Below are positions 21,409 through 29,187 of a DNA stretch of 32,229 bases, piece after piece (positions within the stretch are counted from its first letter, which is position 1; each line of letters begins with the position of its first letter). A program made the translations under genes and the position numbers. Origin of the DNA: Actinomycetota bacterium (GTDB lineage Bacteria; Actinomycetota; Actinomycetes; S36-B12; UBA5976); the NCBI GenBank assembly GCA_009918005.1, contig RGDC01000007.1, forward strand, positions 1 through 32,229, read 5' to 3'. The notes beneath the pieces are model-generated. The model was not told the DNA's origin. It searched no databases and worked only from the letters and a program-made list of their open reading frames with translations.

Positions 21409-23501
21409 TGGCAGACAGTTATGTTCCACCCGCCGGAGCTGCTGCTGCCGCGAAACGCGCTATTAAGTGGATCGAAGAAGGTAAGGCTGGATCCGGATTT
21501 ACTTCAACAGGTAGAACTCGCGCAGGGCAGATCGCCCGCCGCGAAGCATTAAGCAGAGATACAGTAATGCGCATGGTGTCGTTCTTTGCGCGACATGAGC
21601 CGGATAAAAAGGCAGAAGGCTTTAGTGCCGGAGAAAAAGGTTATCCTTCTCCCGGTAGAGTTGCGTGGGATGCTTGGGGTGGAGACGCTGGAAGATCTTG
21701 GGCAAATAGAACTGCTGAGTCAATTAGAAATAAGGAGAAAGCAACAATGACCGATTTAACTACTTCGTATTTTGCGATTGAGAAGGCGGATCGAAACGCA
21801 GACGGAACACTCATGGTGTATGGCAAGGCTACCGATGACTCCGTAGATATAGATCAACAGATTTGTGACGCTACTTGGCTGGACCGCGCTATGCCTGATT
21901 GGTTCAAAACCGGTGGCAATATCCGCGAGCAACATAGTTCTATCGCAGCTGGAGTTGCGAAGGAATACGAAGCCAAGTCAGACGGGCATTATATTCGGGC
22001 GCTGGTAGTAGATCCGATCTCAGTTCGTAAAGTAGAAACCGGCGTTCTCAAAGGCTTCTCTATTGGTATCAAAAACCCACGCGTAGCCCGCGACAACAAG
22101 GCTGCTAACGGAAGAATTATTGACGGGCAAATCGTAGAAGTATCCCTAGTGGATCGCCCGGCTAATCCGAACTGCCAATTAGTTCTTGCTAAATCTACCG
22201 CGTCAGACTCGACCCTAGTTATGGTAGAAGATCTGATCGAGAAGAAGGAAGAAACAGATTACGAAAGTATCAATGTTGGTGGCGCTGGATCCGAACCCGC
22301 AGATAAAGAACTCTACAACCGCGTTAAGGCAGAAGCCAAAGAGAAGTTTGATGTTTATCCTTCTGCGGTAGCCAACGCTTGGGTGGTCCGGGAGTATAAA
22401 AAGCGCGGCGGTAAGTATAAGAAGAAGACCAAGAAGAGCCTGACTAAGTGCTTAGAGTGTGGATGTAATCAACCGGAAGTAAGTCATGGCGGCGGTCCAA
22501 CAGTATTGCCTGACGGAACTACTACTTCTCACATGACTACCGCCAACATTATTTCCCCTACGGAAACACCGAAGTTTGCCCTACAATCAGACAGTAATCT
22601 ATCGACAGGAGCGGATTTAATGGAGCAGGTTAAAGAAATATTAGATCTTTCCGCCACATATAAGAACGCAGACCTGCTAAAGTTCGATAAGAAGACATAC
22701 GACACCGCTCGTACGGCTCTCGCTCAACTTATTGCTATTGAAGCAGAAGAAATGGGCGCTGGATCGAACGAAGAAATGTCGTTACAACATTTACTATCCG
22801 CAGTACATCACCTTTTTGCTTGGTATGAAGGTGAAGAAGCAGAAGGAGAGATCATGCAGGAGACAGAAATCGAAATGGCTGCTGGAGCCGATAAGAAAGA
22901 TATGAAGCCGAAAAAAGGCGAGTCTAAAGAAGACTTTATGAAGCGTTGTAAGGAAGTCGGCATGAGCGACAAAGAAGCAATCGAATGCTTCGACAAATAC
23001 ATGGCGGCAGATAAAATGGAAGACGAAGAAAAACCGGCTAAGAAAAAAACCGACAAAGAAGATGACGAAAAGAAAACCGGTCATAAGTCGGTAGAGTCCG
23101 AAGACGCAGCTCCGGAAGCAGTTGAACCGGATGTCGTAGAAGAAGAAAAAGATAATTCTGATGATGATAAGTCAGCAGATGTAGAAGCCATAATCGAGCA
23201 AGTGGTAAAGAGTGCAACCGAGTCTCTACGCAAAGAGATCGCTGACTTAGTGACTGCAACAAAGGCGGCACAAGAGAAAGCATCTACGCTGGAATCCGAG
23301 TTGGCTATTGCCAAATCTCTCGCAGTGGCTGGCGGTCCGAAACGAACAGGACATTCAGTTGAGCAATCAAATGACTTACTGGTTAAGGCTGCCAATTACA
23401 AAGCGAAAGCAAACGCAACAACCGACCCAACACTAGCCCAAGGCTATAAGCAGCTCGCGCAAGAATTCTTTGCTAAGGCAGCCGAAGCCAACAAGCAGTA
23501 A
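21408..23501 (+). CDS. Prohead protease-scaffold fusion with extra domains
   Basis: I use GTG 21408, which overlaps the previous TAG (TAGTG), giving 697 residues; GTG 21393 is an alternative. Parts in order: an N-terminal domain (FTSTGRTRAGQIARRE, KGYPSPGRVAWDAWGG; 30-100); an HK97-type protease with H176 (REQHSS), S218 (KGFSIGI) and EVSLVDRPANP (244-253); a DUF5872-like domain (ELYNRVKAEAKEKFDVYPSA, 301-337); a CLECGC cluster (348-353); then a long acidic and coiled-coil scaffold part to the end. The protease would clear scaffold from the maturing head. ATGs at 21747 and 22620 have their own Shine-Dalgarno-like sequences. Confidence 0.88.
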   Translation: MADSYVPPAGAAAAAKRAIKWIEEGKAGSGFTSTGRTRAGQIARREALSRDTVMRMVSFFARHEPDKKAEGFSAGEKGYPSPGRVAWDAWGGDAGRSWANRTAESIRNKEKATMTDLTTSYFAIEKADRNADGTLMVYGKATDDSVDIDQQICDATWLDRAMPDWFKTGGNIREQHSSIAAGVAKEYEAKSDGHYIRALVVDPISVRKVETGVLKGFSIGIKNPRVARDNKAANGRIIDGQIVEVSLVDRPANPNCQLVLAKSTASDSTLVMVEDLIEKKEETDYESINVGGAGSEPADKELYNRVKAEAKEKFDVYPSAVANAWVVREYKKRGGKYKKKTKKSLTKCLECGCNQPEVSHGGGPTVLPDGTTTSHMTTANIISPTETPKFALQSDSNLSTGADLMEQVKEILDLSATYKNADLLKFDKKTYDTARTALAQLIAIEAEEMGAGSNEEMSLQHLLSAVHHLFAWYEGEEAEGEIMQETEIEMAAGADKKDMKPKKGESKEDFMKRCKEVGMSDKEAIECFDKYMAADKMEDEEKPAKKKTDKEDDEKKTGHKSVESEDAAPEAVEPDVVEEEKDNSDDDKSADVEAIIEQVVKSATESLRKEIADLVTATKAAQEKASTLESELAIAKSLAVAGGPKRTGHSVEQSNDLLVKAANYKAKANATTDPTLAQGYKQLAQEFFAKAAEANKQ

Positions 23502-23521
23502 AGACGAAAGGAAACACAAAC

Positions 23522-24739
23522 ATGGCGGAAATGCCACGCGCAACCGATCTGTTTGGTGACGCTTCTCCCGTAGAAGCCGCGCAACGCCACGAAGAGTATT
23601 TGGGAGAACTTAATAAGTCTCTATCTAATTCTTCAAGCGTTCCCGGACAAGCACCAACACAAGATCCGCTTGCGGCTATGGAAGCACTAGCTGCTACCAA
23701 GTCACTTACCCCTGACGCGCTCGCTGGACTACAGAACGCGCTATCAGCACAAAGAGTCGCTATGCAAGAGATCCAAAAGGATATTACTCTTACTAGCCCA
23801 CTCAGCACATCCTTCGCAGCCTTCGATCTTGAAGCACCTGCTAAGTTGCTTACTCCACGCCCAACACCACTTCGTAACCGCATTCCGCGTAAGAAGGGTG
23901 TCGGTACTTCACACCGCGTCAAGAGAATTCTTGGTTACACCGGTACTGGAACTGGCGGCGTAGGAAATACTTGGCCGGGAATTACCGAGTCAAGCACCGC
24001 AACATTCGGATCTATCAACTATGAGCGTGGTCCAAAGATCACATACGCAGCTGATGATCTAGTATTGCCATACAACTCATACTCACTATCTGACTCCGTA
24101 TCATTCGATGCGAACTTCTCAGGTTTGGGTTATCAGGATCTTCGTCAGCTATCAAGCACATCAACTCTATACGCAACAATGCTTATGGAAGAACGCATGA
24201 TGCTTATGGCACGCGGAACCGCGAGCGGTTACTCAGGCGCACTATCAGCACCAACTTTCACAAAGGCTTCACCTGTTGCTTCCGGATCTCAGACCGCTCT
24301 TGCGGCTGGAACTTATTACATCAATGTCACTGCTGACGCTGGTGTATCGGCTAACGGCTTTGGTGAGTCCATTCTTGGCACTGAAGTATCTGAAACCGTT
24401 GCCGCTGGCGATGTTCTTACTGTCACAGTAAGCACCGCTGTTGCTGGCGCTCTCGGTTACAACATTTATGTTGGTACTGCTACCGGCGCAGCAAACTTGA
24501 AGTATCAGGGAACCCTAAAGGGAACCGGTACCTTCACAATTCAAGGTGCTGCCGCAGCTGGACTTACCGGCAACAATGCTGCTTACTCAACATCAGGAGC
24601 AGCAGCAAGCCGCGCTTCCGCAGATACATCTGCTTACGCAACCGGTTATGACGGAATTCTCCCAACAGTATTGGGCTCAGCACCGCTAATCCGGGCAGCG
24701 AGTTCCAAACAGTATTCGCTCAGCTCTATCAGTCAGTAA
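23522..24739 (+). pseudogene. Major capsid protein, N-terminal part (frame broken near 24675)
   Basis: The first 386 or so residues of an HK97-fold capsid protein with GAAAGGA ahead of ATG 23522. It has an N-terminal arm, HRVKRILGYTGTGTGGVG, WPGITESSTATFG, YQDLRQLSSTSTLYATMLMEE (in parts) and an Ig-like insertion (about 242-345: SAPTFTKAS to FTIQGAAAAG). After VLGS the frame runs into unrelated residues and stops at 24739. The continuation STANPGSEFQTVFAQLYQSV is in the -1 frame. One extra G in the GGG at 24673-24675 restores VLGLSTANPGSEF and one 543-residue protein. A sequencing or assembly error is the simplest explanation. Confidence 0.85.
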
Positions 24740-24756
24740 AGGCTGATCCGGACATT

Positions 24757-25152
24757 GTGTTGCTAAATGGAAATGATCGTAAGCAACTCTCTGACGCAAT
24801 CAAGAGTGGATCTACCGCTAACTATCGCTTGGTAATTAATGATCCGGGCGAAGGCGGAACAACATACGGATCTATTGTTACTGGACTTCAGAACGAAGTT
24901 ACCGGTAAAGCAGTAGATCTCATGGTTCATCCTTGGCTAAATCAGGGTGTGGCTCCGGTCTTATCCTTTACTCTGCCAATTCCTGATACAGAAGTGTCTG
25001 ATGTTTGGGCTAACTTCTTAGTTCAGGATTACATGGGTATTCAATGGCCTGTAACTCAATTCAGTTACGACTTCTCAACATACTTTAGGGGAACATTCTT
25101 CTGCACCGCTCCTGCTTGGAACGGCGCAGTCTCAGGAATTATCTCTGCATAA
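24757..25152 (+). pseudogene. Major capsid protein, C-terminal part in shifted frame
   Basis: This is the P-domain/axial end of the capsid protein and not an independent gene. The coordinates given are those of the first possible start (GTG 24757), but the homologous frame is open from 24652 and capsid-like sequence begins near 24676 (LSTANPGSEFQTVF). It goes on with LLNGNDRKQLSDAIKSG, DLMVHPWLNQGVAPVLSF and WANFLVQDYMGIQWPV. The stop at 25150-25152 is followed closely by a strong terminator, as expected for the end of a highly expressed capsid gene. Confidence 0.85.
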
Positions 25153-25164
25153 GTAAGGCAATAG

Positions 25165-25201
25165 GGGGCGCGACACATTTGAACAGTCGCGCCCCTTATT
25201 T
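25165..25201 (+). terminator. Strong intrinsic terminator after capsid gene
   Basis: GGGGCGCGAC (25165-25174) pairs perfectly over 10 bp with GTCGCGCCCC (25186-25195); the loop is 11 nt and the tail is TTATTT. It lies 13 bases after the capsid stop and would end or reduce transcription into the connector genes. Confidence 0.9.
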
Positions 25202-25220
25202 CAGTTATCAGGGGGCATAA

Positions 25221-25499
25221 ATGGCACGCATGGTAGCGCCGGATCGCGGCGTTAAAGAAACAGTAATTGGCGGATCGAAATATAATCCGGACAAAGGCGG
25301 GATCTACAATGTAGATAACTCGCGGCATGTAAATGCGATGAAAGCAGAAGGTTATTTTGAAGCGGCTCTTAATCCGCACTCAGCTGGAGACGCACAACGG
25401 GGCTTTTGTTGCGTAGAATGTGGCTTTAATGGTTGGTTCCGCAAGTGCGGGCGTTGCGGAGTAGAAGCAGTAAGTCCGCCACCAAGAGACGGAGAGTAA
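25221..25499 (+). CDS. Zinc-ribbon head-tail region protein
   Basis: A 92-residue protein behind AGGGGG. It has a beta part (GGSKYNPDKGGIYNVDNSRH), then a zinc ribbon FCCVECGFNGWFRKCGRCG (about 62-80), with CxxC pairs. Small proteins with this plan often lie directly after the capsid gene in actinophages, so it is probably virion-associated, but the role is unknown. Confidence 0.75.
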   Translation: MARMVAPDRGVKETVIGGSKYNPDKGGIYNVDNSRHVNAMKAEGYFEAALNPHSAGDAQRGFCCVECGFNGWFRKCGRCGVEAVSPPPRDGE

Positions 25500-26393
25500 A
25501 TGGCTACCGGAGTAACAACAAATACCTTTTCGGAAAACCCTTACATAACTGTTGCCGAGTATAAGAACGCTCCGACTAGCATTGATTACGATAATCTCGT
25601 AGTAGGCGGCAACGCCAATGCCCAAGACGGAGAGCTGAGCCGCGTTATTCTGCGCGCTTCTTCCTATCTTGATGAATACCTTAATCAAAATCTAGTAGCT
25701 GATACTCAGACCGAGACTCAACGCACCCGTATTACTCCGCAGGGCTATGTCTCGCTCCACCCGGACCGCAACCCTATTATTTCTCTAAGTTCTTTTCAGT
25801 ATGGATCCGATCCCAATAACCTACAAACAATGACGGATCCGAGCCAATCTTGGTTTGAAAATCAACAAATCATTATTCCGCTTTCGCAGCTCTCTACTAC
25901 TTATTCAAGCGCTGGACCGCTTGCGTTCGGCTCAGGTCTAGGATCTCGCACTCAGATCTTCTGTAAATATACCTATGTCGCGGGCTTTGTTAATACTACG
26001 CTGGCTTCTGCCGCGAGCGCAGCCGCAACTTCTCTTACGGTCAAGTCCGGAGCAGGGATACTTGCCGGCGCGCAGCTCCGGATCTATGACGGGGCAAATC
26101 AAGAGACAGTAACAGTAGCAAGCAACTACACCTACGGATCTACGACAGTTCCGCTAACGGCTGGACTTACCTATTCTCACGCAGCTGGAGTTGCCATAGG
26201 CAATATGCCCAACGCAATCAAAGAAGCAGCGATCTTGATTACTACGGCGTTGATTAAAGTGCGTGGCGATAACTCGATGACTATGAATATCACTACGCAA
26301 CCGAGCGCTAACCTATCTACCGGAACAAGCCGCTACGGATCCGAAATACAATTAGCGCTGGATATGGTAGATAAATACCGCAGGGTCCGATAA
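25500..26393 (+). CDS. Head-tail connector protein with inserted beta domain
   Basis: A 297-residue protein starting directly after the previous stop. The N-terminal ENPYITVAEYKNAPTSID and LSRVILRASSYLDEYLNQN, and C-terminal NAIKEAAILITTALIKVRG, form the helical bundle of gp6/gp15-like head completion proteins. Between them (about 175-240) lies a beta domain (ATSLTVKSGAGILAGAQLRI to YSHAAGVAIG) frequent in such proteins. It would form the first connector ring beneath the portal. Confidence 0.8.
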   Translation: MATGVTTNTFSENPYITVAEYKNAPTSIDYDNLVVGGNANAQDGELSRVILRASSYLDEYLNQNLVADTQTETQRTRITPQGYVSLHPDRNPIISLSSFQYGSDPNNLQTMTDPSQSWFENQQIIIPLSQLSTTYSSAGPLAFGSGLGSRTQIFCKYTYVAGFVNTTLASAASAAATSLTVKSGAGILAGAQLRIYDGANQETVTVASNYTYGSTTVPLTAGLTYSHAAGVAIGNMPNAIKEAAILITTALIKVRGDNSMTMNITTQPSANLSTGTSRYGSEIQLALDMVDKYRRVR

Positions 26394-26881
26394 TGGCAGG
26401 GCGCACCGGAGTTCGGCAGCAGCTCTCGGAGTTTATTTCGAACCCGCCGATAGCCACGCTCAATCAGGTATTTACTTCTTTTCCGAAGCGCATTAACTAT
26501 CAAGTCAATTCGCAACCGGGTCAGTTATCGCGAGCTGCCGCAGTAGTTTTTATTCAAGCGGAAGATGAGTCACGCATAGCGGTAGGCGGTGCTACTAACG
26601 GCTGGAAGCGCGTTGATTACACAGTAATTATTCAGATCTATCAGCACTCGCTGGAGCGCAATAGCGAAAATGCGATGACGGCGTTTGATACCCTAGTAGA
26701 TAACATCAAGGATAGACTACGCAGCGATCACAACTTTGGGGATACTACGGGAACGCTAGTATGGCAGGGAGCCGAACCCCGTATCTCAGCTCGATACGGC
26801 GAGCCGGCAACTTCGCAAGAAGGCGCTACGGAAACCTACGCTGAGATAGAATTCGTTGTTACCGAGATGATCCAAGCATAA
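26393..26881 (+). CDS. Head-tail joining / tail terminator-type protein
   Basis: A 162-residue protein in TAATG overlap. The pattern, an N-terminal helix, KRINYQVNSQPGQLSRAAAV, VDYTVIIQIYQHSLE, a helix with AFDTLVDNIKDRLRSD, and YAEIEFVVTEMI at the end, matches the tail terminator or neck proteins that lie between the connector and the major tail protein in siphophages. The exact subunit is not certain. Confidence 0.7.
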   Translation: MAGRTGVRQQLSEFISNPPIATLNQVFTSFPKRINYQVNSQPGQLSRAAAVVFIQAEDESRIAVGGATNGWKRVDYTVIIQIYQHSLERNSENAMTAFDTLVDNIKDRLRSDHNFGDTTGTLVWQGAEPRISARYGEPATSQEGATETYAEIEFVVTEMIQA

Positions 26882-26889
26882 GGAGCATG

Positions 26890-27078
26890 ATGAAATATAC
26901 ATATAACGGAACAGAAGAACGCGTGTTCCCAACGCTAGGGATCACAGTTAAGCCCGGACAAGAGTTTGACGCGCCTGAGAATTTCAGCGCGGCAGATGTA
27001 ACTCCTGCTGGCGCGAAAGTAGCACCAAAAGCACCAACAACCCCGTCTGCCGCGTCAGACATGAAAGCAGGAGAGTGA
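26890..27078 (+). CDS. Small protein upstream of the tail tube gene
   Basis: AAGGAG at 26880-26885 suits ATG 26890 (62 residues) better than ATG 26887, which would be only one base away. The product has KYTYNGTEERVFPTLGITVK, a short beta motif often found just before the major tail protein in actinophages, followed by an Ala/Pro-rich tail. Function unknown. Confidence 0.65.
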   Translation: MKYTYNGTEERVFPTLGITVKPGQEFDAPENFSAADVTPAGAKVAPKAPTTPSAASDMKAGE

Positions 27079-27082
27079 TTAA

Positions 27083-28069
27083 ATGACAGTACAGAATTCC
27101 GTACGCAGTTATTTAGGTATTGCGAAAGAAGCAACTAAAGGAACTGCCGTAACGCCAACAGACTTTATCCCGGTAATGGTTGATAGCCTAAAGCCGGTTG
27201 ATCTAATTGATCCACTTTACGATACTGGACTACGCGGATCTATGGTTACTAACTATAACTATATTCCGGGTCGCACAAGATCTACTTTTGATTTCGGCGG
27301 TCATGTGTTTGCCGATACTATTGGTTATCCGATTGCTGGAATTATGGGATCCGTAGCCACATCAGGAGCGAGCGCACCTTACACTCACACAGTATCCTTG
27401 CTCAACGCAAGCGCTACCGGAGCTGACTCACAACCGATCTCCTACACTCTCACCGACTTCTATGCTGCGAATGTTCGCGCATACGCCGGTATTCAATTCC
27501 ATGACTTCTCTTTGAAGTTTAATGCTGACGGAATGCTCGAATACGAAGCAAAGGGAACAGGTTGGGCTTCGGCTGCTTCTGCTACTCCTACTCCTTCGTT
27601 CTCAACTGTTCTTCCTACTCCGGTATGGCGTGGAGCGGTCACTATTGGCGGAACTACAATCACCAACTCTATCTCCGGCTCATTAGATCTAAAGCGTTCA
27701 GTAACTCCGATCTACGGCATTTCTACTACGCAAAATCCTTATCAGATCTTTACCGGACCGCTAGAAGTTACCGGCAAGTTTGAGTTTGTTATGGAAGCGG
27801 ATACCGAATTAACCCGCTATCTCACCAACACTCAACCTGCTATTGTTCTAAATTGGAACTACGGATCAGGCGCAAGCGAACTACAACTACAAGCAACCTT
27901 ATCTAAGGGCGCTTATGTAGCAGCTGTAATTGATCGCGGAGAAGACTTCGTCAAGATCGCGGTAGATGTAAATGCGCAAGCACAAACTACTGACGCTGGA
28001 TCTTCCGGCGGATTTGCTCCGATCAAGTGGGTTCTAAAGAACGCTAAAGCAAGTGGTACTTACGCGTAA
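27083..28069 (+). CDS. Major tail (tube) protein
   Basis: A 328-residue protein with GGAGAG ahead of the start. SYLGIAKEATKGTAVTPTDF at the N-terminus, GRTRSTFDFGGHVFADTIGY and FHDFSLKFNADGMLEYEAKG are typical of actinophage tail tube proteins. The fold is largely beta. Many copies stack to build the non-contractile tail. A long hairpin follows the gene. Confidence 0.92.
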   Translation: MTVQNSVRSYLGIAKEATKGTAVTPTDFIPVMVDSLKPVDLIDPLYDTGLRGSMVTNYNYIPGRTRSTFDFGGHVFADTIGYPIAGIMGSVATSGASAPYTHTVSLLNASATGADSQPISYTLTDFYAANVRAYAGIQFHDFSLKFNADGMLEYEAKGTGWASAASATPTPSFSTVLPTPVWRGAVTIGGTTITNSISGSLDLKRSVTPIYGISTTQNPYQIFTGPLEVTGKFEFVMEADTELTRYLTNTQPAIVLNWNYGSGASELQLQATLSKGAYVAAVIDRGEDFVKIAVDVNAQAQTTDAGSSGGFAPIKWVLKNAKASGTYA

Positions 28070-28080
28070 CAAATAGATCC

Positions 28081-28136
28081 GAACAGGCGGGGTTGGTTGA
28101 TAACGATAGCCTTCCCGTTATCCCACCAGCCTGTTC
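28081..28136 (+). terminator. Long imperfect hairpin after the tail tube gene
   Basis: GAACAGGC (28081-28088) pairs with GCCTGTTC (28129-28136). Inside, TGGT pairs with ACCA and GATAACG pairs with CGTTATC around a 10-nt loop. There is no T run, so it may be a partial terminator, an mRNA-stabilising 3' end or a processing site between the highly expressed tail tube gene and the chaperone genes. Confidence 0.6.
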
Positions 28137-28181
28137 CTTACGCTACGATAGGCGGAAGGCAACTACTAGGAAAGGCAAATA

Positions 28182-28535
28182 ATGTCTAAGCAAATCAAAC
28201 TCCCTTCGGGAAACACAGTAAAACTCAAAGATCCTAAAGATTTGCGCGTAAAAGATCGTAAGCGCGTAATCAAAACTACTGACTCGCAAGAAGGCGATCT
28301 ATCTAAGGCTATGGCTTTAGGAGAAGCAATTATTGCTATGCTCGTAGAAGAGTGGTCGTTCGATCTAATTATTCCTTCTATCAAGATCGAGTCTATTGAA
28401 GAACTAGAAATGGCAGATTACGATTACCTTATCGAGCAGACCAAAGACGCGCAGAAAGCATTGTTCCCTAGCCTGACGGAAAGTGACGATAACGCCGCAG
28501 ACCCAAAAGCGATTACCGCCGACTCCAAAGATTAA
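28182..28535 (+). CDS. Tail assembly chaperone, short form
   Basis: A 117-residue protein behind AGGAAAGG. It starts KQIKLPSGNTVKLKDPKDLR and has a helical middle, as in siphophage G-type chaperones placed between the tail tube and tape measure genes. Most ribosomes should stop at TAA 28533-28535. A slippery heptamer at 28502-28508 lets some make a longer fusion. Confidence 0.85.
   Translation: MSKQIKLPSGNTVKLKDPKDLRVKDRKRVIKTTDSQEGDLSKAMALGEAIIAMLVEEWSFDLIIPSIKIESIEELEMADYDYLIEQTKDAQKALFPSLTESDDNAADPKAITADSKD
28502..28508 (+). other. Programmed -1 frameshift site CCCAAAA
   Basis: The heptamer is read as C CCA AAA in the frame of the short chaperone, a perfect X-XXY-YYZ site. After slipping one base back, reading goes on from 28508 as SDYRRLQRLKWLLKGGHRV and stays open to 28732. 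This arrangement is conserved in tail assembly chaperone genes of many tailed phages. Confidence 0.9.
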
Positions 28536-28732
28536 AGTGGTTGCTCAAAGGCGGTCATAGGGTCGCTGAGTTCGATTATCCTGATGAGCAGTGGTTTTAT
28601 TATCAAATGGCGGAACGCTTCGGCTGGACTCCGGATCAAGTAGATAATCTACCGGCTAATACGGCGGATTGGTTAATGGCGATAGCGGTGACAGTAGAAG
28701 AAGTCAAAGCAGAAAGGATAGATCCGAAGTGA
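28508..28732 (+). CDS. Tail assembly chaperone, frameshift extension
   Basis: This segment is made as the C-terminal part of the fusion starting at 28182, not as a free protein; the first possible internal start, TTG 28541, has no good ribosome binding site. The residues FDYPDEQWFYYQMAERFGWT and NTADWLMAIAVTVEE are typical of T-type extensions. Together with the short form it coats the tape measure protein during tail assembly. Confidence 0.85.
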   Translation, partial: SDYRRLQRLKWLLKGGHRVAEFDYPDEQWFYYQMAERFGWTPDQVDNLPANTADWLMAIAVTVEEVKAERIDPK

Positions 28733-29187
28733 GCGGTGCGATAATAGTCAAGAACTTGAAAGAAGTTCTAGCTGCTATTGACGGCGCTGGAGATCGCATA
28801 GAGCAAGGCGCGCAGATAGGCATAGCCCAAGCCGGCTTAGCAATTCAACGCCAAGCACAAATCAACGCCAACACCGGAACACGCCGCCGCGAAGGTAGCC
28901 GAATTATTCCGCCTAAGCACATTGGCCCTAGCGGATCCGGACCAAATGTAATTACTGGAACGCTCCGGAGATCTATCCGCACATCAGTAGCGTTTGGATT
29001 TGACTCGTATATTGCCGTAATTGGTCCGACAGTTGAGTATGCGCGAGCGGTTGAATTAGGCTCACCACGCTGGAAATCCGGCGTAAAATATCCCTACTTA
29101 GAACCGGCGGCTATTGCTCTAATCAAGAGCGGTAAGATTAACCGGATCTTTGTTGGCGCAATCAAGTCTAAGTTAGGTAGGGGATAA
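28729..29187 (+). CDS. HK97 gp10-like tail/neck protein
   Basis: GTG 28729 overlaps the previous stop (GTGA) and gives 152 residues; the longer frame from 28669 overlaps the chaperone gene without need. The pattern, an N-terminal helix (LKEVLAAIDGAGDRIEQG), PKHIGPSGSGPNVITGTLRR and VEYARAVELGSPRWKSG, is that of the HK97 gp10 family. Members usually lie before the major tail gene, so the place between chaperones and tape measure is less usual. Confidence 0.8.
   Translation: MSGAIIVKNLKEVLAAIDGAGDRIEQGAQIGIAQAGLAIQRQAQINANTGTRRREGSRIIPPKHIGPSGSGPNVITGTLRRSIRTSVAFGFDSYIAVIGPTVEYARAVELGSPRWKSGVKYPYLEPAAIALIKSGKINRIFVGAIKSKLGRG

Noticed and set aside
23081-23395. Minus-strand frames inside the scaffold part of the protease gene, and 23473-23922 across the capsid gene start
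   Set aside because: They are antisense shadows of Glu/Lys- and Ala-rich coding sequence, with no motifs of their own.
24660-24690. Programmed frameshift in the capsid gene
   Set aside because: No X-XXY-YYZ heptamer is present, and the first-frame tail has no useful sequence. A missing base in GGG explains the break better.
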